64,000 nt of DNA from Caulobacter segnis ATCC 21756 (GCF_000092285.1 NC_014100.1:3534001-3598000), one strand, 5' to 3'. Counted from the stretch's first letter, positions 8,209 to 16,608 are shown. Numbers and translations: made by a program. The notes: a model not told the origin generated them from the sequence alone.

Positions 8209-9252
8209 ATGAGCAGATCACATCCCGACGCCCGCGCCACCTGGTTCCGCCTCTCGGAGGACTCGTGGGCCCAGATCGCCGAAGAGTACAAGAACGGCGC
8301 GACCGCCGCCGAGCTGGGGGCCAAGTGGAAGGTCTCGGTCAGCAGCGTCTATCGCCACGCCTGCAAGGACGGCTGGACCAAGAAGGCGCACGCCGACGAT
8401 CTGGCGCGCGAGCACGCCGCGGCCTTCGAGGCCGAGGCGGAGGCCGCGCGGCGGGCGGCGCTGGGCGGCGCGGGGCCGCCGCCCAGCGAGCTCTGGCTGA
8501 CCGGCGACGAGGACGACGACGACGCCGATGGTGAGGCCCTTAGCGCCTTCGGCGCGTCCTTCGAGGACAAGGCCGCCTTTTCGCCGGGGTTCGCGCCGGG
8601 GGCGCGGGTCCCGCCCCCGCCGCTCTCGACCGATCCCTCCGACCTGAAGGCCGCGACGCTGGCGCGGCTGGCGGCGGCGATCCAGTCGGGGCGCGACCAG
8701 GAGGCGCTGAGGCTGGCCACCCTGGCCGACCGGCTGACGCGGCTGGCCTCGGCCGACGACGAAGGGCTGGGGTCGTTTCCGGGCGGCGGCGCGTCCGACG
8801 GCGACGAGCCCTATGACGCCGAGCGGGCGCGGCTGTTGATGACCGGCTTCGTCGACTGGCGGCCGTCGCGGGCCCAGGTCGAGCACGAGACGGCCTACAT
8901 GTTCCGCTCGATCTACCTGATCGCCCTGGCCATGCTGCTGAAGCCCGACACCGTGCCGGGCCTGTTCAAGCGGCGGGTCAGGCGCTTCCGGCGCGACTAT
9001 CTGGGCGAGGACGATCCCCAGGCGATGGAGGCCGCCGAGATCATCACCGAGGGCCTGCTGCGCGAGCAGGAGGTGGTGGCCATGGACTTCACCGGCGTCG
9101 CGCCGCGGCCGGCCCGCAAGCTGCCGGCCAGGACCTGGCCGCCGCCGCGTCCGCCCTACCCCTCGCGCAAGGACCTGGCCAAGGAGGCCACGCCCCTGCC
9201 GCCGGCCGAGCCCCCGCCCGGGGCGGTGCGTTATGGGCGGCGAGGGCGGTAG
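8209..9252 (+). CDS. Hypothetical protein with N-terminal helix-turn-helix-like domain
   Basis: A 347-residue protein. Residues about 10-55 (SWAQIAEEYKNGATAAELGA then WKVSVSSVYRHA) resemble a homeodomain-like helix-turn-helix of the kind seen in small terminase subunits and transposase N termini. The middle is an acidic, Ala/Pro-rich linker with an EDDDDAD run. Residues about 150-300 are helical and the C terminus is Pro-rich and basic. The ATG at 8209 is chosen because the upstream in-frame stretch from 8071 is Pro-rich read-through without coding character. High GC shows a return to native chromosome after the ietAS block. The function is unknown, and DNA binding is inferred only from the N-terminal pattern. 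Confidence 0.7.
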   Translation: MSRSHPDARATWFRLSEDSWAQIAEEYKNGATAAELGAKWKVSVSSVYRHACKDGWTKKAHADDLAREHAAAFEAEAEAARRAALGGAGPPPSELWLTGDEDDDDADGEALSAFGASFEDKAAFSPGFAPGARVPPPPLSTDPSDLKAATLARLAAAIQSGRDQEALRLATLADRLTRLASADDEGLGSFPGGGASDGDEPYDAERARLLMTGFVDWRPSRAQVEHETAYMFRSIYLIALAMLLKPDTVPGLFKRRVRRFRRDYLGEDDPQAMEAAEIITEGLLREQEVVAMDFTGVAPRPARKLPARTWPPPRPPYPSRKDLAKEATPLPPAEPPPGAVRYGRRGR

Positions 9253-9265
9253 GGACGGAGCGGCG

Positions 9266-10156
9266 CTAGGGCCGGCCGCCTTCGGCCAGGTGTTGCGCCT
9301 CCCACCAGCCCAGCAGCTGCTGCTCGCGCATGGCCGCGAAGAAGCGCATCAGGATCTGGGCGTGGCGCTCGGAGAAGGCGCGCCAGCGGGCCTCCTCCAT
9401 CAGCGCGGGCGGGATCAGGTAGCCGCGGCCGACCTTCTGGCACAGGCCGTTGTCGGCGATGCGCAGGGCGTTGCGGCGGACGCTCTCGAACGGCAGGCCC
9501 AGGGCGCGGGCGATGGCCGAGGCGGTGGCGGGCTTGCCGTCGGCGGCCAGGCTGCCGTCGAGGATCGCGAACAGCATCACGACGGCGAAGGGGTCGCCGA
9601 CCATCGGCATCAGGGCCTCGATCAGGCGCAGGAAGTGGTTGGTCCACAGCCGCATCATCTGGCGCATGGGCGGGCGCTGGTCGGGCGCGGCGGGCTCGAC
9701 CGGGGCCAGGGCGCCGGCGCGGCGGAGGTTGGCGTAGAAGCCGGTGAAGGCGCTCCAGGTCTCCAGCGCCATCGCCAGCGCGTGGGGTGAGTTGGTGAAG
9801 GTCTGGGGCATGATCACGCCGTCGTCGCGCATGACCAGCACGCCGGCCTCGACCAGGCTGACCACGCGGCGGCGGGCGGTCTCCTGCGGGACGCCCAGCG
9901 AGACGGCGATCGAGCGGACGCGGGCGGGGCGGCGCAGTTCGTCGGGGGGCGAGGCCTCCAGCCCGGCGTAGGCCTTCTGGAACTCGGCGTCGCGCTCCAT
10001 GGGGGCCAGGTTGGCCTGGGCGATGGCCAGCATCAGCAGGGTGTCGATCGCCGAGCGGTGGCCCAGCTGTCGGAAGCCGTTCGGGATCAACTTAGCCGAG
10101 AAGGCCAGGCACAGTCCTTCGCAGGTCCTGTCCACCGTCGCGGTCGATGCCGTCAT
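9266..10156 (-). CDS. Winged-helix-like putative transcriptional regulator
   Basis: A 296-residue protein with two recognisable winged-helix-type segments. One is at about residues 75-110 (IAVSLGVPQETARRRVVSLVEAGVLVM), the other at about 215-255 (ASAIARALGLPFESVRRNALRIADNGLCQKVGRGYLIP). The two halves look like an internal duplication of a helix-turn-helix module, each followed by a helical region. No ligand domain is recognised. The start at 10156 (MTASTATVD) is favoured, and an upstream in-frame ATG at 10222 is possible. It is convergent with the hypothetical gene that ends 14 bases away. The target genes are unknown. Confidence 0.65.
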   Translation of the reverse strand: MTASTATVDRTCEGLCLAFSAKLIPNGFRQLGHRSAIDTLLMLAIAQANLAPMERDAEFQKAYAGLEASPPDELRRPARVRSIAVSLGVPQETARRRVVSLVEAGVLVMRDDGVIMPQTFTNSPHALAMALETWSAFTGFYANLRRAGALAPVEPAAPDQRPPMRQMMRLWTNHFLRLIEALMPMVGDPFAVVMLFAILDGSLAADGKPATASAIARALGLPFESVRRNALRIADNGLCQKVGRGYLIPPALMEEARWRAFSERHAQILMRFFAAMREQQLLGWWEAQHLAEGGRP

Positions 10157-10302
10157 GATCTCGAAATCCCGGGATGGGATCCGGGACCTGCCCCAATGTT
10201 CGGCCCCCTCCTCCATCCTCATTATGCGCCCCGCCGTGATCTAGGGCGCATCTCGGGTGAACGCAAATCACATCCTGAGTGTTCTGGCGCGCGGCGCGGA
10301 AT

Positions 10303-11097
10303 TTACTCGAACGGCGGCTTCAACCGGAAGAAGCGCGCCTCGCCCAGCAGGTCGTAGACGCGCCGCACACGGAAGGCTTCGGGGCGGGCGCGGGCCAGGG
10401 AGAGCTCGGCCTCGGTCAGGCCGAACGGCGCGACCTCGGCGCCCAGGCTGGTCTTGACCGCCAGCAGGCGCGGGGCGGCCTCCAGGTCGAAGCTGATGAC
10501 GTCGCAGCCCTCGGGATCGCTGGCGTGGGCCAGGCGGACGCGCTGGGCGAGGTCGGGGCGGCCGTGGTCGGTGAGGCGGCGGGCCTCGTGCGCGACGATG
10601 CTGGCCGCGCCCACGCCGGGCAGGAAGCGGTCCTGCGCCGCGCGGGCGGCCAGATCGAAGCGCCGGATGATCCGGGCGAGGGTCGCGTCGGGCGGCACGG
10701 GCTGGGGCGGGGCGGCCTCGAGCAGCGGGACGGCCGGCGGGGCGGCGAACAGGGCGTCGGGGCGGACGGCGGCGGCCAGCAGGGCGGGCTTGGCGAGCAG
10801 GGCCTCCTCGACGGCGGTCAGCAGCGGCGGGTCGTAGGTCCAGCGCGGCGGCGAGTCCTTCAGCACCGGCAGGCCGATCAGCGACAGCACCGCGGTGATC
10901 TCGCCCTGCTTGGCCATGACCGGCATGCCGGACTTGCCGGTGACGAAGCGGACGGTGCGGTCGTGGGTGGCGCGGTCGACCGGCTTGCCGGCCAGGGTCT
11001 TCTCCAGCTGGGTCAGGTAGTCCCCGACCACGACGGCGAGCTCCGCGCCCGTCCACTCGCGCCCGATGGCCTCCCGTTCCGCCGAATCCCCCGTCAT
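10303..11097 (-). CDS. DUF3883 domain protein
   Basis: A 264-residue protein. The C-terminal 90 residues fit the DUF3883 pattern (FDLEAAPRLLAVKTS, then PFGLTEAELSLARARPEAF and RVRRVYDL), a domain often attached to helicases, endonucleases and defence proteins and structurally close to nuclease-like folds. The N terminus (REWTGAELAVVVGDYLTQLE and VMAKQGEITAVLSLIGLPVL) matches the region commonly found before DUF3883 or HNH domains. AGGA lies 9 bases before the ATG at 11097. No catalytic residues can be assigned. It is probably a native, uncharacterised protein, and a role in DNA modification or defence is only a guess from the domain family. Confidence 0.65.
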   Translation of the reverse strand: MTGDSAEREAIGREWTGAELAVVVGDYLTQLEKTLAGKPVDRATHDRTVRFVTGKSGMPVMAKQGEITAVLSLIGLPVLKDSPPRWTYDPPLLTAVEEALLAKPALLAAAVRPDALFAAPPAVPLLEAAPPQPVPPDATLARIIRRFDLAARAAQDRFLPGVGAASIVAHEARRLTDHGRPDLAQRVRLAHASDPEGCDVISFDLEAAPRLLAVKTSLGAEVAPFGLTEAELSLARARPEAFRVRRVYDLLGEARFFRLKPPFE

Positions 11098-11145
11098 CGG
11101 ACGATCCTGCGCCAGGGCGGCCCCCGGCGCCAGACGCTTGAGCCG

Positions 11146-11712
11146 CTAGCGCCCCCCGGCCGCGTTGCCGGCCGAGGCGCGCGGGGCCTCCTGCACCGGC
11201 GTCTGGTCGCCCTGCAGCCCGGCCAGCTCCATGGCGCGGCGCAGGGTGGTGACCGGCGCGCCGCCGTCGACCTTGAAGGTCAGGCTGGCGGTTTCGGCGG
11301 GGTTCTCGCCGAGATTGGCGAAGCCCCCGACCCGCTCGGCGTTGAAGGTCACCCCGTAGGTCCGCCCCGCCAGCACGCGGCACAGCAGGACGAAGGTCTT
11401 CTGGTCGGAGAGCAGCCGCGGGGTCTTCACGCAGTCCATCGGCTCGGCGCCGGGCGCGGGGGCGTAGTTCCAGGCGGCGGGCGACATCTGCTGGTCGAAG
11501 GCGGCCTTCAGGATCAGCACGCCGGGCGTGACGCTCTGGTCCTGGGCCGGATAGGTCGAGACCAGCCTGGGCGGCGGGGTCGGCGGCAGGATCAGCACCG
11601 GCGAGACCGCGTTGGCCGCCTCGCCCGGCGCCGTCTGGACCTGGGCGCGCGCGGCCGTTCCGCCCAGGACGGCGCAGAGGACGAGGACGGGGACCAGGCG
11701 GCGGCGCGACAT
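11146..11712 (-). CDS. Secreted protein of unknown function (Ig-like fold suspected)
   Basis: A 188-residue exported protein. The start at 11712 (MSRRRLVPVLVLCAVLGG) is supported by GGAAAG directly upstream and gives a standard signal peptide with cleavage near ARAQ. The mature part has STYPAQDQSVTPGVLILKAAFDQ and later strand-like segments, a pattern typical of bacterial Ig-like (SbsA/Big-type) domains that describe limits of a function, and two cysteines that could pair. The longer frame from 11871 is rejected because it lacks coding character and overlaps the small + strand gene. Function is not known. Confidence 0.6.
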   Translation of the reverse strand: MSRRRLVPVLVLCAVLGGTAARAQVQTAPGEAANAVSPVLILPPTPPPRLVSTYPAQDQSVTPGVLILKAAFDQQMSPAAWNYAPAPGAEPMDCVKTPRLLSDQKTFVLLCRVLAGRTYGVTFNAERVGGFANLGENPAETASLTFKVDGGAPVTTLRRAMELAGLQGDQTPVQEAPRASAGNAAGGR

Positions 11713-11775
11713 CTTTCCAGATTGGCTGGCGAGCGCGGCCTTCTCAAGGCGCCAATCGAGGCCTAAACCGCCTGC

Positions 11776-11955
11776 ATGACCGACAAGACCGACGCTCCCC
11801 CGCCCGAGGGCGAAACGCCGATGCAGCGCGCCCTGCGCCTGAAGAAGGCCGCCCAGGGCCGCCATGGCCACGGCCCCAAGGCCTCCAGCGGCAAGGTGGA
11901 GCGCGCCAGCGCCGCCGCGCCGACCGGCAAGTCCAAGCCCTGGATGACCCGGTGA
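11776..11955 (+). CDS. Small conserved-looking basic protein (59 aa)
   Basis: An ATG at 11776 opens a 59-residue ORF starting MTDKTDAPPPEGETPMQRAL and ending GKSKPWMTR. It has a Pro/acidic N terminus, a basic helix (MQRALRLKKAAQGRHG) and a Lys/Ser/Ala-rich tail. Its stop overlaps the GTG start of the GST gene by four bases (GTGA), a classical translational-coupling arrangement, which supports that it is real. I do not recognise a named family. The role is unknown. Confidence 0.65.
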   Translation: MTDKTDAPPPEGETPMQRALRLKKAAQGRHGHGPKASSGKVERASAAAPTGKSKPWMTR

Positions 11956-12572
11956 CGATCCCCAAGGTCCTCGGCCGCACCTCGTCCGTCAACGTCCGCA
12001 AGGTCCTCTGGACCCTGGACGAGCTGGACCTGGCCTATGAGCGCGAGGACTGGGGCGCGGGGTTCGCCTCGACGAAGGACCCGAAGTTCCTGGCGATGAA
12101 CCCCAACGCCCTCGTCCCCGTGCTGATCGACGAGCACGGGACGCTGTGGGAGAGCAACACGATCTGCCGCTATCTCGCGGCCGGGACGCCGCTGCTGCCG
12201 GAGGGGCGGCGGGCGCGCGCCGTCGTCGAGCAGTGGATGGACTGGCAGGCCACCGAGCTGAACACCGCCTGGCGCCACGCCTTCGCGGGCCTGGTGCGCA
12301 AGACCCCCGGCTTCGACGACCCGGCCCAGATCGCCGCCAGCGTCGAGGCCTGGAACATCGCCATGGGCCTGCTGGACGCGCGCCTGGTCGACACGGGCGC
12401 CTATGTGGCGGGGGACGCCTTCACCCTGGCCGACATCGTGCTGGGCCTGTCCGTCCACCGCTGGCTGCACAGCCCGATCCAGCGTGTCGAGTGGCCCGCC
12501 CTCACCGCCTACTACGCGCGCCTGAAGCAGCGGCCGGCGTTTGCGGCGTGGAGCCTTCCGCAGGTTCCGTGA
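11952..12572 (+). CDS. Glutathione S-transferase family protein
   Basis: A 206-residue GST. The N-terminal thioredoxin-like domain runs through residues 1-80 with SSVNVRKVLWTLDELDLAYE and the conserved cis-Pro/ES block NALVPVLIDEHGTLWESNTI. The all-helical C-terminal domain has GDAFTLADIVLG, the N-capping box. The likely catalytic Ser is in the TSSVNV segment (theta/beta-like). The GTG start at 11952 overlaps the previous stop. The 3' end overlaps the convergent M15 peptidase gene by 71 bases. Substrate is unknown. Confidence 0.9.
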   Translation: MTIPKVLGRTSSVNVRKVLWTLDELDLAYEREDWGAGFASTKDPKFLAMNPNALVPVLIDEHGTLWESNTICRYLAAGTPLLPEGRRARAVVEQWMDWQATELNTAWRHAFAGLVRKTPGFDDPAQIAASVEAWNIAMGLLDARLVDTGAYVAGDAFTLADIVLGLSVHRWLHSPIQRVEWPALTAYYARLKQRPAFAAWSLPQVP

Positions 12573-13557
12573 CCGACCCGGCGCCCGCCTGCGGCAGGCT
12601 GGCGATCGGCGTCCCGGGCAGGAGCGGCTCGCCGGTCCACTCCCAGTGCCAGGGTTCGTAGACGTAGTTGACGAAGCCGAAGCGCCCGGCGTTCCAAACC
12701 ATCCAGCGATAGAGCGGCGAGCGCGCCATCGCCAAGCGGTTGGCGTCGGCGGAGGAGTCCGGGCCAAAACCCGGCGCGGCGTCGATGAAGAGATCGACGG
12801 CCAGACCCGTGCGGTGGGCCGAGCAGATGGTGCGGGTCAGGCCCTGGCAGTTCTGGTCGCGCGCGCAGCGCTGGGCGTCGACGTCCGGAGCGCGGAACCC
12901 GGAATAGATCTTCAGCGCCTCGGGCCGGCGCAGCACGCCGGCGGCGCGCGCCTCGGCGGTCATCCGGCGATAGGCCTCCAGCGCCGCGGGCCGCAACTGG
13001 ATCGTCTTGCCGCCGTAGCTTTCGTCCGCGCGCGCGGTCGCCAGGTCCGGACCCGACGGCGCGCCGGGACAGGTCCCCTCGCGGTTCACGCGCACGAAAG
13101 GCCGGGCCAGATGCCAGCGCGGCAGCATCACGGCGAAGGCCGCCGCGTCCATCACCCCCGTGGGCGCTAGACGGTTGGCCGCCTGCCAGCGGGCCAGGGC
13201 GGCGGCGAAACCGTCCGAGCCCGCCGCGCAGCTCGTGCCGATCTCGGCGGCGATGCGAGGGGCGTAGATCTCCCACCCGATCTCGGCCTTGCCGAAAGGC
13301 GACCAGGCCAGGGTCGAGAGCGACGCGGCGTTGGCGGCCGCCGCGCCAGGCGGGCCCGGCTGGCTGCCGACGCAGAGCGCGGGCGCGGCGACCAGGGGCG
13401 GCGCCATCTCGGCGGCGGTCGGAAGCTCCGCCCCGCCCCTGGGCCCACGGGGTTCAGCCCGTTGCCCTCCCAGGGGCCAGAAGACCCATAGCCAGAAGGC
13501 GCCGATCGCCAGGGCCAGGACGCCCAATCCCCACAGCAGACGACGCAGCGGCCTCAA
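12502..13557 (-). CDS. M15B family D,D-carboxypeptidase-like protein, membrane anchored
   Basis: Probably trims peptidoglycan peptides. One N-terminal hydrophobic helix (LLWGLGVLALAIGAFWLWVF) anchors a periplasmic domain. The C-terminal 190 residues carry the zinc motif of VanY/M15B peptidases: SAHRTGLAVDL (H and D ligands) and EPWHWEW (catalytic Glu and third His). The middle contains WQAANRLAPTGVMD, which resembles a peptidoglycan-binding repeat. I place the start at TTG 13557, where GAGG is six bases upstream. An ATG at 13623 is also in frame but has no ribosome site and leaves only 11 bases to the divergent L,D-transpeptidase gene. The pairing with that gene suggests linked cell-wall roles. 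Confidence 0.78.
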   Translation of the reverse strand: MRPLRRLLWGLGVLALAIGAFWLWVFWPLGGQRAEPRGPRGGAELPTAAEMAPPLVAAPALCVGSQPGPPGAAAANAASLSTLAWSPFGKAEIGWEIYAPRIAAEIGTSCAAGSDGFAAALARWQAANRLAPTGVMDAAAFAVMLPRWHLARPFVRVNREGTCPGAPSGPDLATARADESYGGKTIQLRPAALEAYRRMTAEARAAGVLRRPEALKIYSGFRAPDVDAQRCARDQNCQGLTRTICSAHRTGLAVDLFIDAAPGFGPDSSADANRLAMARSPLYRWMVWNAGRFGFVNYVYEPWHWEWTGEPLLPGTPIASLPQAGAGSVTEPAEGSTPQTPAAASGARSRR

Positions 13558-13634
13558 CTCAAGCCTCGCAATTGGTGGAACTTCGCCATGGCTCAAGCCT
13601 TGAGACGGTGAAGTCGTTCCCATCTGGAGCCCGC

Positions 13635-14714
13635 ATGACCGGTCTGGTTTCTCGTTTCGCCCTCGTCGCCGTCCTCGCCCTCGCCGCTTGCGACGACAAG
13701 CCAACGGCCAAGCCCGCCCCCGCCAGTACGGTCCAGAAGGCCCAGACGCCGATCGTCGCCGCGCCGCCCGTCTCGGCCGCGTCGTCGCCGGTGGGACAAG
13801 CGATCAACGCCGCCGCGTTCGATCCCGCCGCCACCGATCCGCGGGCTCGGCGCGACGTCCTGATCCGCGTCCAGACACTGCTGGATCGCGCCCACTTTTC
13901 GCCTGGCGTGATCGACGGGCGCGACGGCGGCAACCTGACGCTGGCGATCCGGGCCTTCCAGAAGGCGCATGACATGACCGTGGACGGCGAAGTCAGCCAG
14001 GCGCTGCTCGACGCCCTGCTCGCGACCGACGGCGGTCCGGTGCTGGTCGACTACACCATCAGCCAGAGCGACGTGGCGGGCCCCTTCATGCCACCCATCC
14101 CCAAGGAAGACTACGAGGCGATGGCCCGCGAACCGGCCATGAACTACCACGACGTCGTCGAGATGCTGGCCGAGCGCTTCCACATGGGCGAGGACCTGCT
14201 GCGCGACTTGAACCCGGGCGTGAACTTCAACCAGGTCGGGGCCACGATCATGGTCACGGCCGCCGGCGCCGACCGCCTCGACGCCAAGGTCGACCGCATC
14301 GAAATCGACAAGGCCCTGGGCCAGGTCCGCGCCTTCGATGAGAGCGGCGCGCAGCTGGCGGTCTACCCGGCTACGGTGGGCAGCACCGAGCGCCCCGCGC
14401 CGTCCGGCGAGTGGGCGGTGCGGACCCTCGCGCCACGTCCGACCTACACCTACGATCCCTCGCGCCTGACCTTCGGCGAGCCCAAGGCCAAGCTGACCAT
14501 CCAGGCCGGACCGAACAATCCGGTGGGCTCGACCTGGATCGACCTGACCAAGGACACCTACGGCATCCACGGCACGCCGGACCCCAAGCTGGTCAACAAG
14601 CGCGCCTCGCACGGCTGCGTGCGCCTGACCAACTGGGACGCCTCCGAGCTGGGTTCGGCGGTCAAGAAGGGCGCCAAGGTGATCTTCATCGGCGTCGAGG
14701 CGCGCCCGGCCTAA
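13635..14714 (+). CDS. L,D-transpeptidase lipoprotein with peptidoglycan-binding domain
   Basis: Forms 3-3 peptidoglycan crosslinks or attaches proteins to the wall. The N terminus MTGLVSRFALVAVLALAAC is a lipoprotein signal with lipidation at C19. A PG-binding-1 like repeat lies at about residues 75-125 (LLDRAHFSPGVIDGRDGGNL), followed by a linker with a LysM-like feel (MGEDLLRDLNPGVNF). The YkuD catalytic domain is C-terminal, with HGTP and the active-site motif SHGCVRL (H326, C328). The ATG at 13635 is chosen because it starts the lipobox peptide, and the frame upstream to 13572 is not coding-like. Length 359 residues, normal for this architecture. Confidence 0.9.
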   Translation: MTGLVSRFALVAVLALAACDDKPTAKPAPASTVQKAQTPIVAAPPVSAASSPVGQAINAAAFDPAATDPRARRDVLIRVQTLLDRAHFSPGVIDGRDGGNLTLAIRAFQKAHDMTVDGEVSQALLDALLATDGGPVLVDYTISQSDVAGPFMPPIPKEDYEAMAREPAMNYHDVVEMLAERFHMGEDLLRDLNPGVNFNQVGATIMVTAAGADRLDAKVDRIEIDKALGQVRAFDESGAQLAVYPATVGSTERPAPSGEWAVRTLAPRPTYTYDPSRLTFGEPKAKLTIQAGPNNPVGSTWIDLTKDTYGIHGTPDPKLVNKRASHGCVRLTNWDASELGSAVKKGAKVIFIGVEARPA

Positions 14715-14801
14715 ACACCGCAAGCTTCAGCGTTCAGGCTGCGTTCAGCCACGGATCGGCCTAGTGATCTCACAAGCTTCCACTGCTTGGGGGAAACAAC
14801 G

Positions 14802-15389
14802 ATGTCCAAGACGCTCAGCCTGACCGCCCTTTCCGCCGCCGCCCTGATGGCCGGCTGGACCAGCGCCGCCAGCGCCCAGGCGCCCGGCTGGGACGGCCGC
14901 TACGAAGAACCGCCGCGCGGGTCCTACACGCGCTCGTGCCGCGAGATCACCGCCTTCGACGGCCGCGTCTGGGCGCGTTGCCAGAACGATCGCGGCGGCT
15001 GGGAGTGGAGCAGCGCTCGCGCCCGCGACTGTGGCGGGCAGGGCCTGGAAAACCGCAATGGACGCCTGCAATGCGCCGGCTTCGTCGGCCCGGGCCCCCT
15101 CCCCGGTCCTGGCCCTGGTCGTCCGCCGGGCGGCGGCTGGCGCGCCGACGCGGTGCTGTTCGAGCACGCCGGCTATGACGGTCGCGCCTACGAAGTGCGC
15201 GGCGACATGCCCGACCTGGATCAGGCCGGATTCAACGACAGGGCCTCGTCGATCAAGATCCAGCGCGGCGCCTGGGAGGTCTGCGAGGACGCCTACTACC
15301 GCGGCCGCTGCACCGTGATCGATCGCGACCAAGGCGTGCTGCCGCGCGACTGGAACGACCGCATCAGCTCGATCCGCCGCGTCCGCTAG
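14802..15389 (+). CDS. Secreted CVNH-like plus beta/gamma-crystallin-like protein
   Basis: A 195-residue exported protein with a signal peptide ending near ASA-QAP. Residues about 40-95 (SYTRSCREITAFDGRVWARC, then DCGGQGLENRNGRLQC) look like a cyanovirin-N homology domain, a sugar-binding fold. A Gly/Pro linker follows. Residues about 115-195 (VLFEHAGYDGRAYEV, DRASSIKI, VCEDAYYRGRC, WNDRISSIRRV) match the beta/gamma-crystallin Greek-key pattern, which often binds calcium. A strong GGGGG ribosome site precedes the ATG at 14802. The likely place of action is the periplasm or outside the cell. The ligand is not known, and the domain calls rest on pattern recognition only. Confidence 0.72.
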   Translation: MSKTLSLTALSAAALMAGWTSAASAQAPGWDGRYEEPPRGSYTRSCREITAFDGRVWARCQNDRGGWEWSSARARDCGGQGLENRNGRLQCAGFVGPGPLPGPGPGRPPGGGWRADAVLFEHAGYDGRAYEVRGDMPDLDQAGFNDRASSIKIQRGAWEVCEDAYYRGRCTVIDRDQGVLPRDWNDRISSIRRVR

Positions 15390-15479
15390 CCCCCGATCAC
15401 CCGGATGGGTCGCGCCCTCTTGAAGGCTGGCGCGGCCCACGGTTAAGGTCCCGCGCCTCGAGAACAGTGGAGCTCCAAT

Positions 15480-15590
15480 ATGCGTAAGATCGTCGTCCTG
15501 GCCGCCGCCGCGGCCGCCCTCCTGGTCTCGGCCTGCAACACCATCGAAGGCGCCGGCCGCGACATTTCCGCCGCCGGCCGCGCGCCGTGA
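15480..15590 (+). CDS. Entericidin-like small lipoprotein, tail apparently frameshifted
   Basis: A 36-residue ORF, MRKIVVLAAAAAALLVSACN, with lipobox VSAC, followed by TIEGAGRDISAAGRAP and a stop at 15588. Entericidins normally continue with a charged helical tail ending in repeated Lys/Asp. That tail (VSNTAKDAKN) is present in another frame and ends at 15617-15619. Removing two bases from the CGCGCGCC tract at 15580-15586 joins the two. Either the gene is truncated by a dinucleotide slip, or there is a sequence error. A short ribosome site (GTGGAG) lies upstream. In relatives, entericidins are stress-related outer membrane lipoproteins. Confidence 0.72.
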   Translation: MRKIVVLAAAAAALLVSACNTIEGAGRDISAAGRAP

Positions 15591-15746
15591 GCAACACCGC
15601 CAAGGACGCCAAGAACTGACAAGCCTAGGCCGACTCTCCCGCGCGCCTCGCTCAGGGCAGTCGACAGGAAAGACGAAAGCTTCGCCAAATCGAGCACTAG
15701 ATCTGGGACTTACGGCGAAAAATAAACGACGCGAATATTCCCCGCG

Positions 15747-15761
15747 TTAACTTCACCGTAA
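15747..15761 (-). promoter_or_regulatory. Weak CtrA-like site upstream of the DUF983 gene
   Basis: On the minus strand, TTAC-N7-TTAAC, one base away from the full CtrA consensus. It sits in a 286-base gap between the entericidin-like gene and the DUF983 gene that is more AT-rich than its flanks and otherwise shows nothing I can name. Confidence 0.25.
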
Positions 15762-15905
15762 AATTCCGCGCAAACCCGTTGCAAAAGCCGGACCTGTTCT
15801 CGAGCTTCGTGGCGAAAATGCGCGGAATACTCTCATTTTTGATCGAGACAAATCGTCGCCGTGCGACCCCCGGTCGCCCTTTTCTTGCCAGGCCAGGAAG
15901 CGCAT

Positions 15906-16298
15906 ATGGACGCCATGTCCGAGACCCGCACCGCTCCCCCGCTGCTCACCGGCCTGAAGCGCGGCCTGCTGCACCGCTGCCCGAACTGTGGCGACGGTCG
16001 GCTGTACATGCGCTATCTGAAGGTCGACCCCGAGTGCGAAGCCTGCGGGCATGAGCTGGCCCGTTACCCGGCCGATGATGGCCCGGCCTATTTCACGATC
16101 CTGCTGATCGGGCACCTGTTCGTGGCCCCGCTGCTGTTCTTCCCGTGGATCTGGGAAGCCCCGCCCATGCTGGTCGCGCCTTTGACCCTGATCCCGCTGG
16201 CGGTCCTGACCCTGCTGCTTCTGCCCCGCGTGAAAGGGGGCGTCATCGGCGCTCTCTGGGCGATCCGTCTGCGCAAGGCCGAAGACACCCCAAGCTGA
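15906..16298 (+). CDS. DUF983 family membrane protein
   Basis: A 130-residue protein with an N-terminal zinc-ribbon pair (CPNCGDGRLY and CEACGHEL) and two transmembrane helices (FTILLIGHLFVAPLLFF and MLVAPLTLIPLAVLTLLLL), as in DUF983. AGGAAG lies six bases before the ATG at 15906. The longer frame from 15861 has no ribosome site. DUF983 genes often sit near cytochrome oxidase assembly genes in alphaproteobacteria. No such neighbours are present here, so the role stays open. Confidence 0.88.
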   Translation: MDAMSETRTAPPLLTGLKRGLLHRCPNCGDGRLYMRYLKVDPECEACGHELARYPADDGPAYFTILLIGHLFVAPLLFFPWIWEAPPMLVAPLTLIPLAVLTLLLLPRVKGGVIGALWAIRLRKAEDTPS

Positions 16299-16392
16299 TC
16301 TCCGGAACCGACCTGGGCCGTCAGGTATTCCCAAGACCTGATCCCAGCGTCGCCGTGGTGGCGGACGCGGGAACGGAGGGAAACCACGGACC

Positions 16393-16548
16393 ATGCTCGG
16401 CACGATCCTTATCATCATCCTCATCCTGGCCCTGATCGGCGCGCTGCCCACCTGGGGCCACAGCCGTTCCTGGGGCTACTTCCCGTCGGGCGGCCTGGGC
16501 CTGATCCTCGTGATCATCATCATCCTGGTGCTGATGGGCCGCATATAG
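16393..16548 (+). CDS. DUF3309 family small membrane protein
   Basis: A 51-residue protein with two hydrophobic helices (MLGTILIIILILALIGALP and GLGLILVIIIILVLMGRI) joined by the conserved loop TWGHSRSWGYFPSGG, which is the DUF3309 signature. It follows the DUF983 gene by 94 bases in the same direction. The function of the family is unknown. Confidence 0.9.
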   Translation: MLGTILIIILILALIGALPTWGHSRSWGYFPSGGLGLILVIIIILVLMGRI

Positions 16549-16596
16549 GAGCGTGGCAGCCGAAAGTGTGAGCGGTTTCGGCGCCTGCCACGCTCC
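16548..16596. repeat. Long imperfect hairpin after the DUF3309 gene
   Basis: The arm GGAGCGTGGCAG at 16548-16559 pairs with CTGCCACGCTCC at 16585-16596, and the inner arms CCGAAA and TTTCGG extend the stem. It starts at the last base of the stop codon. There is no T-run. It contains AGTGTGAGCGGTT (16565-16577), also found inverted at 22592-22604. It may be a terminator or a REP-like repeat. Confidence 0.6.
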
Positions 16597-16608
16597 AATA
16601 TTCGAGAT

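Noticed and set aside
11713..11871. N-terminal extension of the secreted protein gene
   Set aside because: The signal peptide starts at 11712 with its own ribosome site, and the extension overlaps the small + strand gene.
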